A DNA stretch of 34,104 bases from an uncultured Eubacterium sp. (GTDB taxonomy: Bacteria; Bacillota_A; Clostridia; Lachnospirales; Lachnospiraceae), in assembly GCA_948468465.1 (NCBI GenBank), contig CAOKJJ010000038.1, positions 1 through 34,104 of the forward strand. Direction: 5' to 3'. Below, piece by piece: positions 16,854-25,364 of the stretch. The notes under the pieces were generated by a model, which saw nothing but the letters and a program-made list of their open reading frames with translations, was not told the DNA's origin and did not search any database. The translations under genes were made by a program, and so were the position numbers. Position 1 is the stretch's first letter; every line of letters starts with the position of its first letter.

Positions 16854-17516
16854 CTACAAAAACTGATATCCCACACCCCAGACCGTAACAATCCGTTTCG
16901 GGTTCTTTGGATCTTCTTCAATCTTCTTCCGCAGCCACTTGATATGCACCGTAAGTGTCTGCGGTTCCGAAAAACTGTCCATTCCCCAGATCTGCCCGAA
17001 TAAATGCTCTTTGCGCAGCGCTTTTCCTTTATTTTCCATTAGCATCAAAAGCAGCTCAAACTCTTTTGACGTCAATTCTACCAGCACCCCGTTTTTATGT
17101 AAGGTACGTCCGATTTTATTCAGACAAAGGTCGCCGTCCACGATTTCATCCTGCGAATATCTGTGTTTAAAAATATTCCTGATTTTTGCAAGCATAATGT
17201 CTATATCATAAGGTTTTTCGATATAATCATCCGCCCCGGACACAAGGCCGTTTAACTGGTCTTCTTTTTGGCCCTTTGCGCTTACAATTATAATCGGTAC
17301 ATCACAGACACTGCGGATTTTACGGCAAACCGCAAATCCATCCATGCCAGGCAGCATAATGTCCAGAATCACAAGCTTTATGCTGCCTGACGCAAACATC
17401 TCCAACGCCAGTTCCCCGCTGTTTGCGATACATACCGAATAATGCTCCGCACGCAGAAAACCACTTAGCAGCTGTGCCAGTTCCTCATGATCCTCTACAA
17501 TTAAAATATCTACCAT
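16854..17516 (-). CDS. OmpR-family response regulator of the FtsX-type ABC module
   Basis: From the ATG at 17516 (TGGAGATGGG before it) the protein has 220 aa. The receiver shows ED8-D9, phospho-acceptor Asp52 (VILDIMLPGMDGF), Ser79 region IIIVSAKGQ and Lys101 (IEKPYD). The winged-helix output domain has ELTSKEFELLLMLMENKGKA, TLTVHIKWLRKKIEEDP and VWGVGYQFL. The start codon overlaps the end of the ATPase gene (17510-17516), and the stop is 33 bp before the kinase start, so all are co-transcribed. Direct repeats at 20780-20796 upstream of the permease gene are its probable target. Confidence 0.93.
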   Translation of the reverse strand: MVDILIVEDHEELAQLLSGFLRAEHYSVCIANSGELALEMFASGSIKLVILDIMLPGMDGFAVCRKIRSVCDVPIIIVSAKGQKEDQLNGLVSGADDYIEKPYDIDIMLAKIRNIFKHRYSQDEIVDGDLCLNKIGRTLHKNGVLVELTSKEFELLLMLMENKGKALRKEHLFGQIWGMDSFSEPQTLTVHIKWLRKKIEEDPKNPKRIVTVWGVGYQFL

Positions 17517-18295
17517 CCCATCTCCATAAGCCAATGGTTTAACTCACGCTCTCTTTCCCGCAGGTTGCCTCCCTGCGTATACGCCCCAAGCTCATATTCC
17601 CCCTGAATATTCCCATCTACGATATAAAGCACCCTCGAACACCGCGCCGCAACTCTGATATCATGCGTTACAAGCATCACAGCCGTACCATCCGCATTTA
17701 TTTTCGCAAGTTCGTCCATAACTTCTTCAGAAGCACCCCGATTCAAAGCCCCGGTCGGTTCATCCGCAAAAATCATTTTCGGATGGTTCACAAGGCTGCG
17801 GCAAATGCACGCCCGCTGGAGCTGGCCGCCGGACACCTCATGGATATCATGATCCGCAATCTCGATAATGCCAAGCCTGCGCATCAGATCCTGCCCAAAC
17901 TGCACCTTTTCTTTCCTTAAGGCCGTATTTTTTTTCGACTGACACGCCGGAAGTACAATATTATCCAGCACCGACAAGTTTTTCAGCATATACATCTGCT
18001 GAAAAATAAACCCCATCTCATCCAGACGCAGGTCCGCCAGCTGCGATGCCGAAAGCTGCGCAAGATTCCTGCCGCAAAAACGTACTTCACCTGCCGTGAC
18101 CGTATCCATGCCCGACACGGTATATAACAGCGTAGATTTTCCAGAACCGGACGGCCCCATAACCGCAGCCATCTCCCCTTTTCGAATTGTCAGACTGACA
18201 TTTCGAAGCACATGGTTCTGACGCTTATCCGCTATATATGTCTTACATAAATTTTTAACTTCCAATATATTTTCTGTCATACTATCTGCCATCAT
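17510..18295 (-). CDS. ABC transporter ATP-binding protein (MacB/BceA-like)
   Basis: The start is at 18295 or the adjacent ATG at 18292, both just after AAGGAGA; the upstream codons to 18337 are not supported. The ~260-aa ATPase has Walker A GPSGSGKST, Q-loop FIFQQMYML, signature VSGGQLQRACICRSL, Walker B MIFADEPTGALN and switch His LVTHDIRVAAR, all typical of the MacB/LolD/BceA group that works with FtsX-type permeases. It also has a ~35-residue C-terminal tail (LGAYTQGGNLRERERELNHW). It lies 70 bp after the permease gene and overlaps the regulator gene. Confidence 0.92.
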   Translation of the reverse strand: MMADSMTENILEVKNLCKTYIADKRQNHVLRNVSLTIRKGEMAAVMGPSGSGKSTLLYTVSGMDTVTAGEVRFCGRNLAQLSASQLADLRLDEMGFIFQQMYMLKNLSVLDNIVLPACQSKKNTALRKEKVQFGQDLMRRLGIIEIADHDIHEVSGGQLQRACICRSLVNHPKMIFADEPTGALNRGASEEVMDELAKINADGTAVMLVTHDIRVAARCSRVLYIVDGNIQGEYELGAYTQGGNLRERERELNHWLMEMGW

Positions 18296-18366
18296 TATTC
18301 TCCTTATTATATTACCTGATTTCGCTGCCGCCTGCAAGGTTTGATTCTAATCATTTACTTTATTAT

Positions 18367-20712
18367 TTACTCTATATCAGACGCATCGGACGCCGGAATC
18401 TTTCGGACCTGCAAAGCCGCACACATGCCCGACAGCATCGTAACCGCAAATACAATCAGCGGATACAGCACATATACCTCTAACGGCCGGATGTCAAATG
18501 TGATGCTCTGCGCTCCCATCATCTGAAACACCGGCCCAATGGCAATCTGGGAAAGCGGCGCAGACAATACCGTTCCAATAGCCGAAGCCGTAAACAGCAC
18601 AATCCCAATCCGCAGCGTCTGCCACACTGCCAGCGAAATATTTTTAAAACCAAGCGCCTTGAGCATCGCAATCTCACCTTTTTCTTTTGTAAGAAAGCTT
18701 TTTACCATCAGCACCGTCACCAGCATATTCATGCACAAAACAACAATTAAAATCAAATGCTTCATACCTTTGAGCTGCCCGCTGATGTCACCGATCATAT
18801 CATTGACATACTCCCCTGCCGTATAGACCTCATAATCCGCAAACCATTCTGCCAGCTGCCCTTTTCGATGCTTAAGCTGTGCGGCATCCGGATCATCCGT
18901 ATATCTGATCTGCACGCCAAAGCTCCCAAATACAAGACGATAATCCAGCTCATCTTTTTCTGAAAACCGGATACCCTCTCCAAGATTATTCATCGTCTGA
19001 AAAATGGCCGTTACAAGATAAGGCCTCTGCTGATCCCCATACTGAATCAAAACCGTATCTCCAATCTGCGCTCCCAGCCTTTTTGCTATCAGATGCGAAA
19101 TCCCTATTTCACTGTCATCCCGCGGCGCACTGCCCTCCAGATACACATATCTGTCCGCCGTAATATCTCCGACTCCCTGAAACGCAAGCGAAGATTCCTG
19201 CTGATCCTCAAAAGAAATGCCCATCCGAAACAGCACTTCTTCATACACCTGCGCCTGAATGCCATGCTCAGACAGCTTTTTTCTGATTTTATCAAGCTGG
19301 TCTTGTATCAGAGTGCGATTGTCGCTGTTCTCATTAAACAGCTGCTCCTTACTGATCACATGATCACATGGCGCCATGCTAAACCACGTAAGCAAATGAT
19401 CCGACTGCAGCGTATTCATCGCATTGACCGGAATAATGACTAACAGGATTCCAATCATAAATATTAAAATCAAGGCAAGATACCGCCTTATCCCGCTCAA
19501 TATATCATTCAGAGCCAAAAACAGCACTGCAGGCATCCTCGACCAACGAAACGACAAAACACTTTTTCCCCTGTAGCGCTCCCCGTTTTCTCCGCCCCGT
19601 ATGGCATCCATCGGCGAAAAACCTTTTATTTTGCGCGTACACGTATAAGCAAACCATACAACAACAGACGCAGCTGCCACAGCGCACAAAACATTCCACA
19701 TCAAATTTCCGTCTGTCTCCATCATAATATTTTGCGACAAAGACGCAAGCATCATCCTGCCGAACGGAATGCTTAAAAGCAGTCCCAATCCGCTTCCCAC
19801 CGCCGATATCGCAAAATACTTCACAACATACAGCCCGCGTATTTTCCGATTGGCTATGCCGATCGCCTTCATCACGCCAATTTCCCGAAATTCCTCACTC
19901 ATCGTAAAAAGAATCGTAAACCGAAGTATGACAAGCGAAATCAAAATCAAACAGATACTGACAACAAGCATCACCGCCGCAATCACCATATCTACCATAT
20001 ACAGCATCCGTACTTCATCCTGGCTGATATCCATCACGACATTCAGTCCCAATTTATTGAATTTTTCAGAAAATTTGCCATCTTTCGTATAAATACAGGT
20101 CAAATATAAATGTTTCGCGTCCTCCGTATCAAAATACGCATAATCATGATCACTCACAAAAATTCTGGTCATTCCAGCCATCTCCGACGCAAACATGGCA
20201 TCCCGTACCCCTCCCGCAGTCGTAAACCGGCCAGCCTTCCCATTCGCCGCAATACGGATCCGTTCTTTCCCATGCAGATGTTCTGTTTCCAAAACTTTTA
20301 CCGCGAAGTAAATTTCACCATCGTTTATATGTGTTACTTCATGATCATTACTGTCAAAAATCCTGATGGAGTCCCCAAGCTTTGCAATCACAATCGTATT
20401 GTTATAACCCAGTTCACCGTCTTCCTTTTCTATCTGTTTCGGATCAATCTGCAAAACCTCCTGCTGCCTGATGGCATAACCTTCCTGATCCGCAAACCGC
20501 GCAAACTGCTCCGCCTGCCCGGCATCCGCAAAGCTGAGCAGATAGTCCGGCACTTCCGCCTTCTCAAAAAATGTGTCCAGTGCGGTCATAACCGTAACCA
20601 TATTGTTGACGCTGCCCGCAATGAAGGTCGCTGCCAGGACGATGAAAATGAACAGAATCAGATTCATTGTCTTTTTTCGTTTTAAGTCTTTTTTCAAAAT
20701 CTGCAGATACAT
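18367..20712 (-). CDS. Large FtsX-like ABC permease
   Basis: This 781-aa permease has the duplicated FtsX/MacB layout. Helix 1 at ~17-38 is followed by an extracellular domain of ~190 residues and three helices (~235-265, 285-320, 340-360). A second helix at ~412-432 follows, then a second extracellular domain (~445-645) and three terminal helices (~650-670, 695-720, 745-765). The intracellular coupling motifs EEFREIGVMKAIG and EKGEIAMLKALG are present in both halves. The two mid-sized extracellular domains differ from BceB, which has one, and are nearer the SalY/macrolide-type permeases. The likely role is mechanotransmission or removal of antimicrobial peptides or lipids. AAAGGAGC precedes the ATG. 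It is the first gene of a four-gene operon. Confidence 0.9.
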   Translation of the reverse strand: MYLQILKKDLKRKKTMNLILFIFIVLAATFIAGSVNNMVTVMTALDTFFEKAEVPDYLLSFADAGQAEQFARFADQEGYAIRQQEVLQIDPKQIEKEDGELGYNNTIVIAKLGDSIRIFDSNDHEVTHINDGEIYFAVKVLETEHLHGKERIRIAANGKAGRFTTAGGVRDAMFASEMAGMTRIFVSDHDYAYFDTEDAKHLYLTCIYTKDGKFSEKFNKLGLNVVMDISQDEVRMLYMVDMVIAAVMLVVSICLILISLVILRFTILFTMSEEFREIGVMKAIGIANRKIRGLYVVKYFAISAVGSGLGLLLSIPFGRMMLASLSQNIMMETDGNLMWNVLCAVAAASVVVWFAYTCTRKIKGFSPMDAIRGGENGERYRGKSVLSFRWSRMPAVLFLALNDILSGIRRYLALILIFMIGILLVIIPVNAMNTLQSDHLLTWFSMAPCDHVISKEQLFNENSDNRTLIQDQLDKIRKKLSEHGIQAQVYEEVLFRMGISFEDQQESSLAFQGVGDITADRYVYLEGSAPRDDSEIGISHLIAKRLGAQIGDTVLIQYGDQQRPYLVTAIFQTMNNLGEGIRFSEKDELDYRLVFGSFGVQIRYTDDPDAAQLKHRKGQLAEWFADYEVYTAGEYVNDMIGDISGQLKGMKHLILIVVLCMNMLVTVLMVKSFLTKEKGEIAMLKALGFKNISLAVWQTLRIGIVLFTASAIGTVLSAPLSQIAIGPVFQMMGAQSITFDIRPLEVYVLYPLIVFAVTMLSGMCAALQVRKIPASDASDIE

Positions 20713-20761
20713 GGTGCCTGCTCCTTTCTTTGATTGCTTGGTGGTGTTTTGTTATGGGATG

Positions 20762-20796
20762 AGTATAAAAGAGAAGTTATTAAATAATCCTTAAAT
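20762..20796 (-). promoter_or_regulatory. Promoter with 11-bp-spaced direct repeats for the FtsX-type operon
   Basis: TTAAAT occurs at 20780-20785 and again at 20791-20796, one helical turn apart. They overlap the position of a -35 for the minus-strand -10 box TATACT (20762-20767). This fits activation by the operon's own OmpR-type regulator. Confidence 0.5.
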
Positions 20797-20827
20797 GTGA
20801 TTACGTTTTTTGATTTTCTTAATTAAT

Positions 20828-20845
20828 GGATAATCCTATATTATC
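20828..20845 (+). repeat. 18-bp inverted flanking repeat, left copy (contains a palindrome)
   Basis: GGATAATCCTATATTATC, identical to the reverse complement of 26623-26640. GATAAT and ATTATC form a palindrome around CCTAT. It lies 42 bp before the pentapeptide gene; a TAAAAT -10-like box follows at 20860-20865, so it overlaps the -35 position. It may be a shared operator or an element end. Confidence 0.7.
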
Positions 20846-20887
20846 TGTTAATTATTTACTAAAATACATATTTATGGGTGATAGACT

Positions 20888-22333
20888 ATGGATTACGATG
20901 AATTAAGAAAAAAGCTCAAAAAATATGGTTATACAAGAAAAACGGAACGACTGTCTGAACTTTCAAATAAAACAGTATTCAGAAGAAAATATTCAAATAA
21001 AACCCTGAATCGTACCAGACTTTTAAATAGTCTAGTAAATTGTACTAATTTTAATAATGCTTCTTTAACAGGTTCTTATTTTTATAATTGTGAATTTCGC
21101 AATTGTACTATGGATATGGCTGATTTTGAATATTGTGAATTTTATAAATGTAAGTTAACTTCAAAGTATAAAGTGATTGTCTCATTTAATGAAAGTAATT
21201 TTATAAACACAGAATTTTCGAATATTACGTTTTCTGGCTGTTCTTTTTCAGGTTCATTTTTTGAAAACTGCATCTTTGAAAATGTGAAGATCGAATTTAC
21301 AACTTTTGAGAATGCTATTTTCCGAAATTGTTTTTTTAAAAATATGGATATGAAAATATTAAATTTAGATTTTGTGGAAATAGAAAATCCAAGAATGGAT
21401 CAGGTAATTTTACCAATTGAACAAATTCCTAATGCTATTGGGGTTTTAGGTTATTGCCAAAATACGACGGACAATATTACATTTGGATCTGATTCTGAAA
21501 TCATATTGTCAAAAGAAGAATATTGGAATCAGGTAATGCCTCTATTAGAAGAAGAGTACTATCATACAAAAGCTTACTTTCCATTGGCGAATATTTATAT
21601 TGTAAAACAAGAATATGAAAAAGCCATTGACATACTTCATAAGGGTTTGGAAGATGCGGTGGTCAACCGTGATTTTCGGATGCTAAAATTTTATTGCAAA
21701 CTTATTAAATCAAGCCATTGTTTTGATTCGCGTGAATTACATAGTTTTTATCATTCCATATGTCGGCTTAGTCCTAATCCAAACAGTAGCGAAAATAACT
21801 CTTTATTGCGGGGATATATTCGAAATATTGCTGATATTAAAAACATTTTATTTGATTCTACCAAAAAGCCTTCACTTCATATGACATTTTTGACAAATAT
21901 ATCTTCTTCAGATAAAAAACCTCTGGGGAAATTAATATCATGGCTGTTTGGCATTACCAAAATGGGCAGCCTTGAAGTGCCAAATACCCCTAGCCTGAAG
22001 ATAACAGAAAATTCTCCAATATTAATTGAGATTGATGTTTGTGGAAAAGAAAATAATCTGGCTTGTTTATTTCATATTTTGCTAACACTTTCTGATACAA
22101 AATGTGAAATTCCATTAATAACTATGGACCATTCAGAAATAGAAATAATGAAATATAACCAGCTGGAAGAACAGGCGTCTCAATGTTATCATTCGTGTTC
22201 GGAAATGGGGGTTACATTAACAATTGCAGAGTATTATTTTGAAAATTGCGTAATGATTTTACCATCTGATAAGAACATCTATTATTATAACAGTAATCTA
22301 AAATTATACAATAAACGCATCAGTGGAATTTAA
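20888..22333 (+). CDS. Pentapeptide-repeat protein with TPR-like middle and novel C-terminal domain
   Basis: The 481-aa protein has a charged N-terminus. Residues ~46-170 are dominated by pentapeptide-type repeats with Phe or Leu at every fifth position (CTNFNNASLTGSYFYNCEF, MADFEYCEFYKC, SNITFSGCSFSGSFFENCIF), predicted to form a right-handed beta helix that is unusually rich in Cys, Asn and Phe. Residues ~228-280 (AYFPLANIYIVKQEYEKAID) look like one or two TPR-type helical hairpins. The C-terminal ~120 residues (from IEIDVCGKENNLACLFHILL) form a compact alpha/beta region I do not recognise. There are no membrane segments. GGGTGA precedes the ATG, and a membrane-protein gene follows after 4 bp. 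It may be an adaptor or effector of a defence or modification system; this is inference. Confidence 0.75.
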   Translation: MDYDELRKKLKKYGYTRKTERLSELSNKTVFRRKYSNKTLNRTRLLNSLVNCTNFNNASLTGSYFYNCEFRNCTMDMADFEYCEFYKCKLTSKYKVIVSFNESNFINTEFSNITFSGCSFSGSFFENCIFENVKIEFTTFENAIFRNCFFKNMDMKILNLDFVEIENPRMDQVILPIEQIPNAIGVLGYCQNTTDNITFGSDSEIILSKEEYWNQVMPLLEEEYYHTKAYFPLANIYIVKQEYEKAIDILHKGLEDAVVNRDFRMLKFYCKLIKSSHCFDSRELHSFYHSICRLSPNPNSSENNSLLRGYIRNIADIKNILFDSTKKPSLHMTFLTNISSSDKKPLGKLISWLFGITKMGSLEVPNTPSLKITENSPILIEIDVCGKENNLACLFHILLTLSDTKCEIPLITMDHSEIEIMKYNQLEEQASQCYHSCSEMGVTLTIAEYYFENCVMILPSDKNIYYYNSNLKLYNKRISGI

Positions 22334-22337
22334 TATT

Positions 22338-23087
22338 ATGGAACATTGTTATACAATAAAAAACGGAGAGTTGATACTCTGTAACAGTATGAGAAATAAA
22401 TTATCTTTCTATTTTTCATATTTATTTCAGTTAGTTAAAATTGCATTTTGGGTGAGCACGATGTTTGTAACGATATATATTACTAATATAATATATAAAA
22501 AGTGTATCACAAACATTACCTTAAGCGAGTGCATTCCGCTTGGATCTATTTTTGCGACATTTGGTTCTGCAGTGATTTCGGTTCTTTCCATATATTGTGG
22601 TGAACAAAGGAATCTTTTTCAAGAGAATTTAGTTATTTTGCGTGAACAAGTTTCTGAGTTAGATTCATGGCAGAGATGGCCTTTTTTAAAACGTATTTCA
22701 AAAAAGAAAATGACATTTTTACACAATAATTATTATATGTTGTCAAATCCACAGATTACATTTAAAACAAAAACACGGAAATTAACAGTGCCAATACCTT
22801 CTTGCGCAGCTGATTTCAAAGATTTGCCATTAATTATCAGCATGCTTAAAATGATTCATTTTCATAGAGAATATTTTAATTTTATATATTGTTTTCAAAA
22901 TACAGGACAACATAAAGCTTTGTTAATTTTTGACTGTATCCTGATGATATATAAAAATATCATCAGGTACAAAATAGGAACATTTTTCATGTGGATAGGT
23001 GCTGAATATGTTTTATCCAGTATTATATTTTCTTTTTCTTATAAACAAGTCAATCAAATTCTGGCATTTTTAGAGACTTATTTTTAG
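22338..23087 (+). CDS. Uncharacterised membrane protein co-transcribed with the pentapeptide-repeat gene
   Basis: The protein is ~249 aa from ATG 22338, only 4 bp after the previous stop; a GTG at 22323 overlaps that gene and is the alternative start. Two helices lie near residues ~32-58 (LVKIAFWVSTMFVTIYITNI) and ~66-88 (PLGSIFATFGSAVISVLSIYC), followed by a basic cytoplasmic stretch (WPFLKRISKKKMTFLHN). A probable third helix is near the C-terminus (FFMWIGAEYVLSSIIFSF). I recognise no family. The pairing with a soluble repeat protein suggests a membrane partner or effector. Its last 18 bases overlap the end of the convergent ATP-grasp/radical-SAM gene, and it contains a perfect 11-bp hairpin at 22940-22967. 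Confidence 0.65.
   Translation: MEHCYTIKNGELILCNSMRNKLSFYFSYLFQLVKIAFWVSTMFVTIYITNIIYKKCITNITLSECIPLGSIFATFGSAVISVLSIYCGEQRNLFQENLVILREQVSELDSWQRWPFLKRISKKKMTFLHNNYYMLSNPQITFKTKTRKLTVPIPSCAADFKDLPLIISMLKMIHFHREYFNFIYCFQNTGQHKALLIFDCILMIYKNIIRYKIGTFFMWIGAEYVLSSIIFSFSYKQVNQILAFLETYF
22940..22967. repeat. Perfect hairpin inside the membrane-protein gene
   Basis: CCTGATGATAT (22940-22950) and ATATCATCAGG (22957-22967) are perfect 11-bp arms with a 6-nt loop. It lies about 100 nt beyond the stop of the convergent minus-strand operon, so it could slow or end those transcripts, although no T-run follows directly. Confidence 0.5.
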
Positions 23088-25364
23088 TGTATTATCCTCA
23101 CAGCATCGGCAAGCAGGTCCCTGTGCTATCTCATATCTGCTGCAGATATTTTGAACTTTATGATAAATCTCAAGTACTTCTTGATCAGTTGGTGGAAGAA
23201 AATATTCCATGGGCGTTCCCTGAATTCCTTTAAGCAGGCTTAGAATAGGGGAAACGCCCATAGCACACACATGCTCTACTCCTTCTAGAAGCGAATGCGT
23301 GCTCTCAAGTCCAACAATGAATACAGTTCTGACGTTTCCCGTTTTCCCCCATAACTGGACAGCTTTTTTAAATGCATTGTCATAAGTATTTAAGCTTATG
23401 GAACCTTTTCCAGGCATATATTTTTGAGCCAATTTTCTATCATAAATCTCAAGATTAAAAGTAACTTCCGTGATTCCAGCTGTTTTTAGATCAGACAGTA
23501 TTTCTAAATTCTGCGGTGGTAAAGACATTACATTGATAGGCTTATTGAATTTTAATTTTAAATATTTTGCTATCTGAATAATTTTTTCAAAATCAGAGTT
23601 CATCGGATCAGAACCTCCGCCAATTAAAAAATGTTTTACGTTTTCATTACCAATATAAACATCAAGAGCTTCTATGATATCCTCTAATGGCAAAATGTTT
23701 TCATTTTTTTCTATATCGCAGAAACCGCATCCTTTCCCAATAGCTTTAAAATAACATCCAACACGGTGAAATATACGCAGCCTGTCATTCCCAAGATATA
23801 TAAAATCATCGTATGCAAATCCATGCTGAGAAATACGAGAATCCAGATTATTTGCCCTGCGAATGCAGACCGGCGCAAGTTTTCTCTCAAAATAGGTCAA
23901 TAAGAATTCATCATTATTGGCTAATTCTATACCAAAGGGACTTAAAGATGAAAATTTTGTTTGATATGGCACGTTAATATAAATATCAGATTCTATCACA
24001 AGATCTATGGCTTCAAATTCCTCATGATTTACACCCCCTGTTTCATTTAGTCTTTTTAACGCTTGCTGGCTTATTCTTATACCATGACTTAACAGCATGG
24101 TTTTTAGTTCCAGAAGCTGATCTTTGTAATGGTCAGGATCAAAAATATGGTTATTCAGAATTAAATTAGGTTGTAAGAGTGTTTCAAATTCGGCTCCTAC
24201 GGAAGTTATCGTTGTATCAAAAACAATTTTAAATAAATAGGTATTCTTTTCCAGTTTCATATTCCAATCTATATGATCCGTGTGACAGGATATGATTTCA
24301 GAGGAATTTTTTGCACATTCATACAGATATCTCGCTCTTTCAAATGTTTCAGGATCATAGCTGTATCCATAAAGGCTGTATTTGACTTTAAATAACGGCA
24401 GATTTTTTGTACACTGCTCATTTTCAAAAGAATCTATATGTAGTTCTTGCAAAGACATTTTCATTCCACAGGACTGCATAGCTTTGTTGATCAGAACTGT
24501 GGAAGACTGAAAACGTGCATTGATTTCGGAAAAAAAGACTTCATCCTTAGTCGCAATAAAATCAATGCCGCATACACCACGATATCCGGAATATTGCAAT
24601 TGTTTCCCGATTATGTTCGCGTATTTCTCTACTTTATTTTGAATATGCTTTGGAAGATAATTGTACATAGTAAAATCAGATCCTTGATAGGTCAAGGAAT
24701 AAGATCTGATCACAATAATCTGAACAGACGCAGGCATTTGTAAAATCTCCTGTTCATAAATGACCAAGTGTACATTTACAGATACGCTATGTTTCAGATA
24801 AGGCAATAAGATATACTGCTCATGAGCAGATATCCGATTCATGATATCTGAACTATTATCTGAAGATAACAGCCATGTGCCTGTTCCGCCGCAAGAATAG
24901 TCGGATTGCACAACAAATTTTTTGAATCCAGGAAAAATATCTTTTAAATGCTCGCAATCAATATCCTTACCTTCCATTAAAGTAAAAGGTGGCAGCGGAA
25001 CCATCTCACTCAGCCATAATCTTGTTTTTATTTTGTCGTCCAAAAACTCTATTATTTTCAGATCATTTACATACAATGTTTTTGCTGATACTTTTGGTGA
25101 AAGGATTGCAATATCAATCGGATAATACAGCATAAATCTAATGTCAGGATTTAGTTCCAGTAGCATCTCTGCCTTTTCATTAATAAATACATTTAACAGA
25201 TCAATGTCTTCGTTATAATCATATCTGAAACAGTATTCCTTATCGAATGCATAATTTTGATTCTTACCAGAACCAAAAATAGTAATGGACCCTTCAAAGA
25301 GAGCATCTGTATCTTCTAATTCAGATTCTCGTATCCCTATCCAATATAACGGGTTTTTCTTCAT
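23070..25364 (-). CDS. ATP-grasp / radical SAM fusion protein
   Basis: A 764-aa two-enzyme protein. The N-terminal ~110 residues resemble the pre-ATP-grasp region. Residues ~110-300 form an ATP-grasp ligase: Gly-rich CGGTGTW (158-164) and the metal-binding strand ending VFFSEINARFQSST (Glu280, Asn282), preceded by CGIDFIATKDE. A linker of ~200 residues includes a helical stretch at ~410-440. The radical SAM domain has Cys537, Cys546 and Cys549 in CYFKAIGKGCGFC (CX8CX2C, not the classical CX3CX2C), then FLIGGGSDP (580-587) as the SAM-binding GGE-like motif. The C-terminus ends in GPACRCCEDN, possible extra cluster or zinc ligands. ATP-grasp enzymes make amide-type bonds; radical SAM enzymes do difficult C-H chemistry. 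The start overlaps the upstream radical SAM gene (ATGA). The substrate is unknown. Confidence 0.85.
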   Translation of the reverse strand: MKKNPLYWIGIRESELEDTDALFEGSITIFGSGKNQNYAFDKEYCFRYDYNEDIDLLNVFINEKAEMLLELNPDIRFMLYYPIDIAILSPKVSAKTLYVNDLKIIEFLDDKIKTRLWLSEMVPLPPFTLMEGKDIDCEHLKDIFPGFKKFVVQSDYSCGGTGTWLLSSDNSSDIMNRISAHEQYILLPYLKHSVSVNVHLVIYEQEILQMPASVQIIVIRSYSLTYQGSDFTMYNYLPKHIQNKVEKYANIIGKQLQYSGYRGVCGIDFIATKDEVFFSEINARFQSSTVLINKAMQSCGMKMSLQELHIDSFENEQCTKNLPLFKVKYSLYGYSYDPETFERARYLYECAKNSSEIISCHTDHIDWNMKLEKNTYLFKIVFDTTITSVGAEFETLLQPNLILNNHIFDPDHYKDQLLELKTMLLSHGIRISQQALKRLNETGGVNHEEFEAIDLVIESDIYINVPYQTKFSSLSPFGIELANNDEFLLTYFERKLAPVCIRRANNLDSRISQHGFAYDDFIYLGNDRLRIFHRVGCYFKAIGKGCGFCDIEKNENILPLEDIIEALDVYIGNENVKHFLIGGGSDPMNSDFEKIIQIAKYLKLKFNKPINVMSLPPQNLEILSDLKTAGITEVTFNLEIYDRKLAQKYMPGKGSISLNTYDNAFKKAVQLWGKTGNVRTVFIVGLESTHSLLEGVEHVCAMGVSPILSLLKGIQGTPMEYFLPPTDQEVLEIYHKVQNICSRYEIAQGPACRCCEDNTLKISL

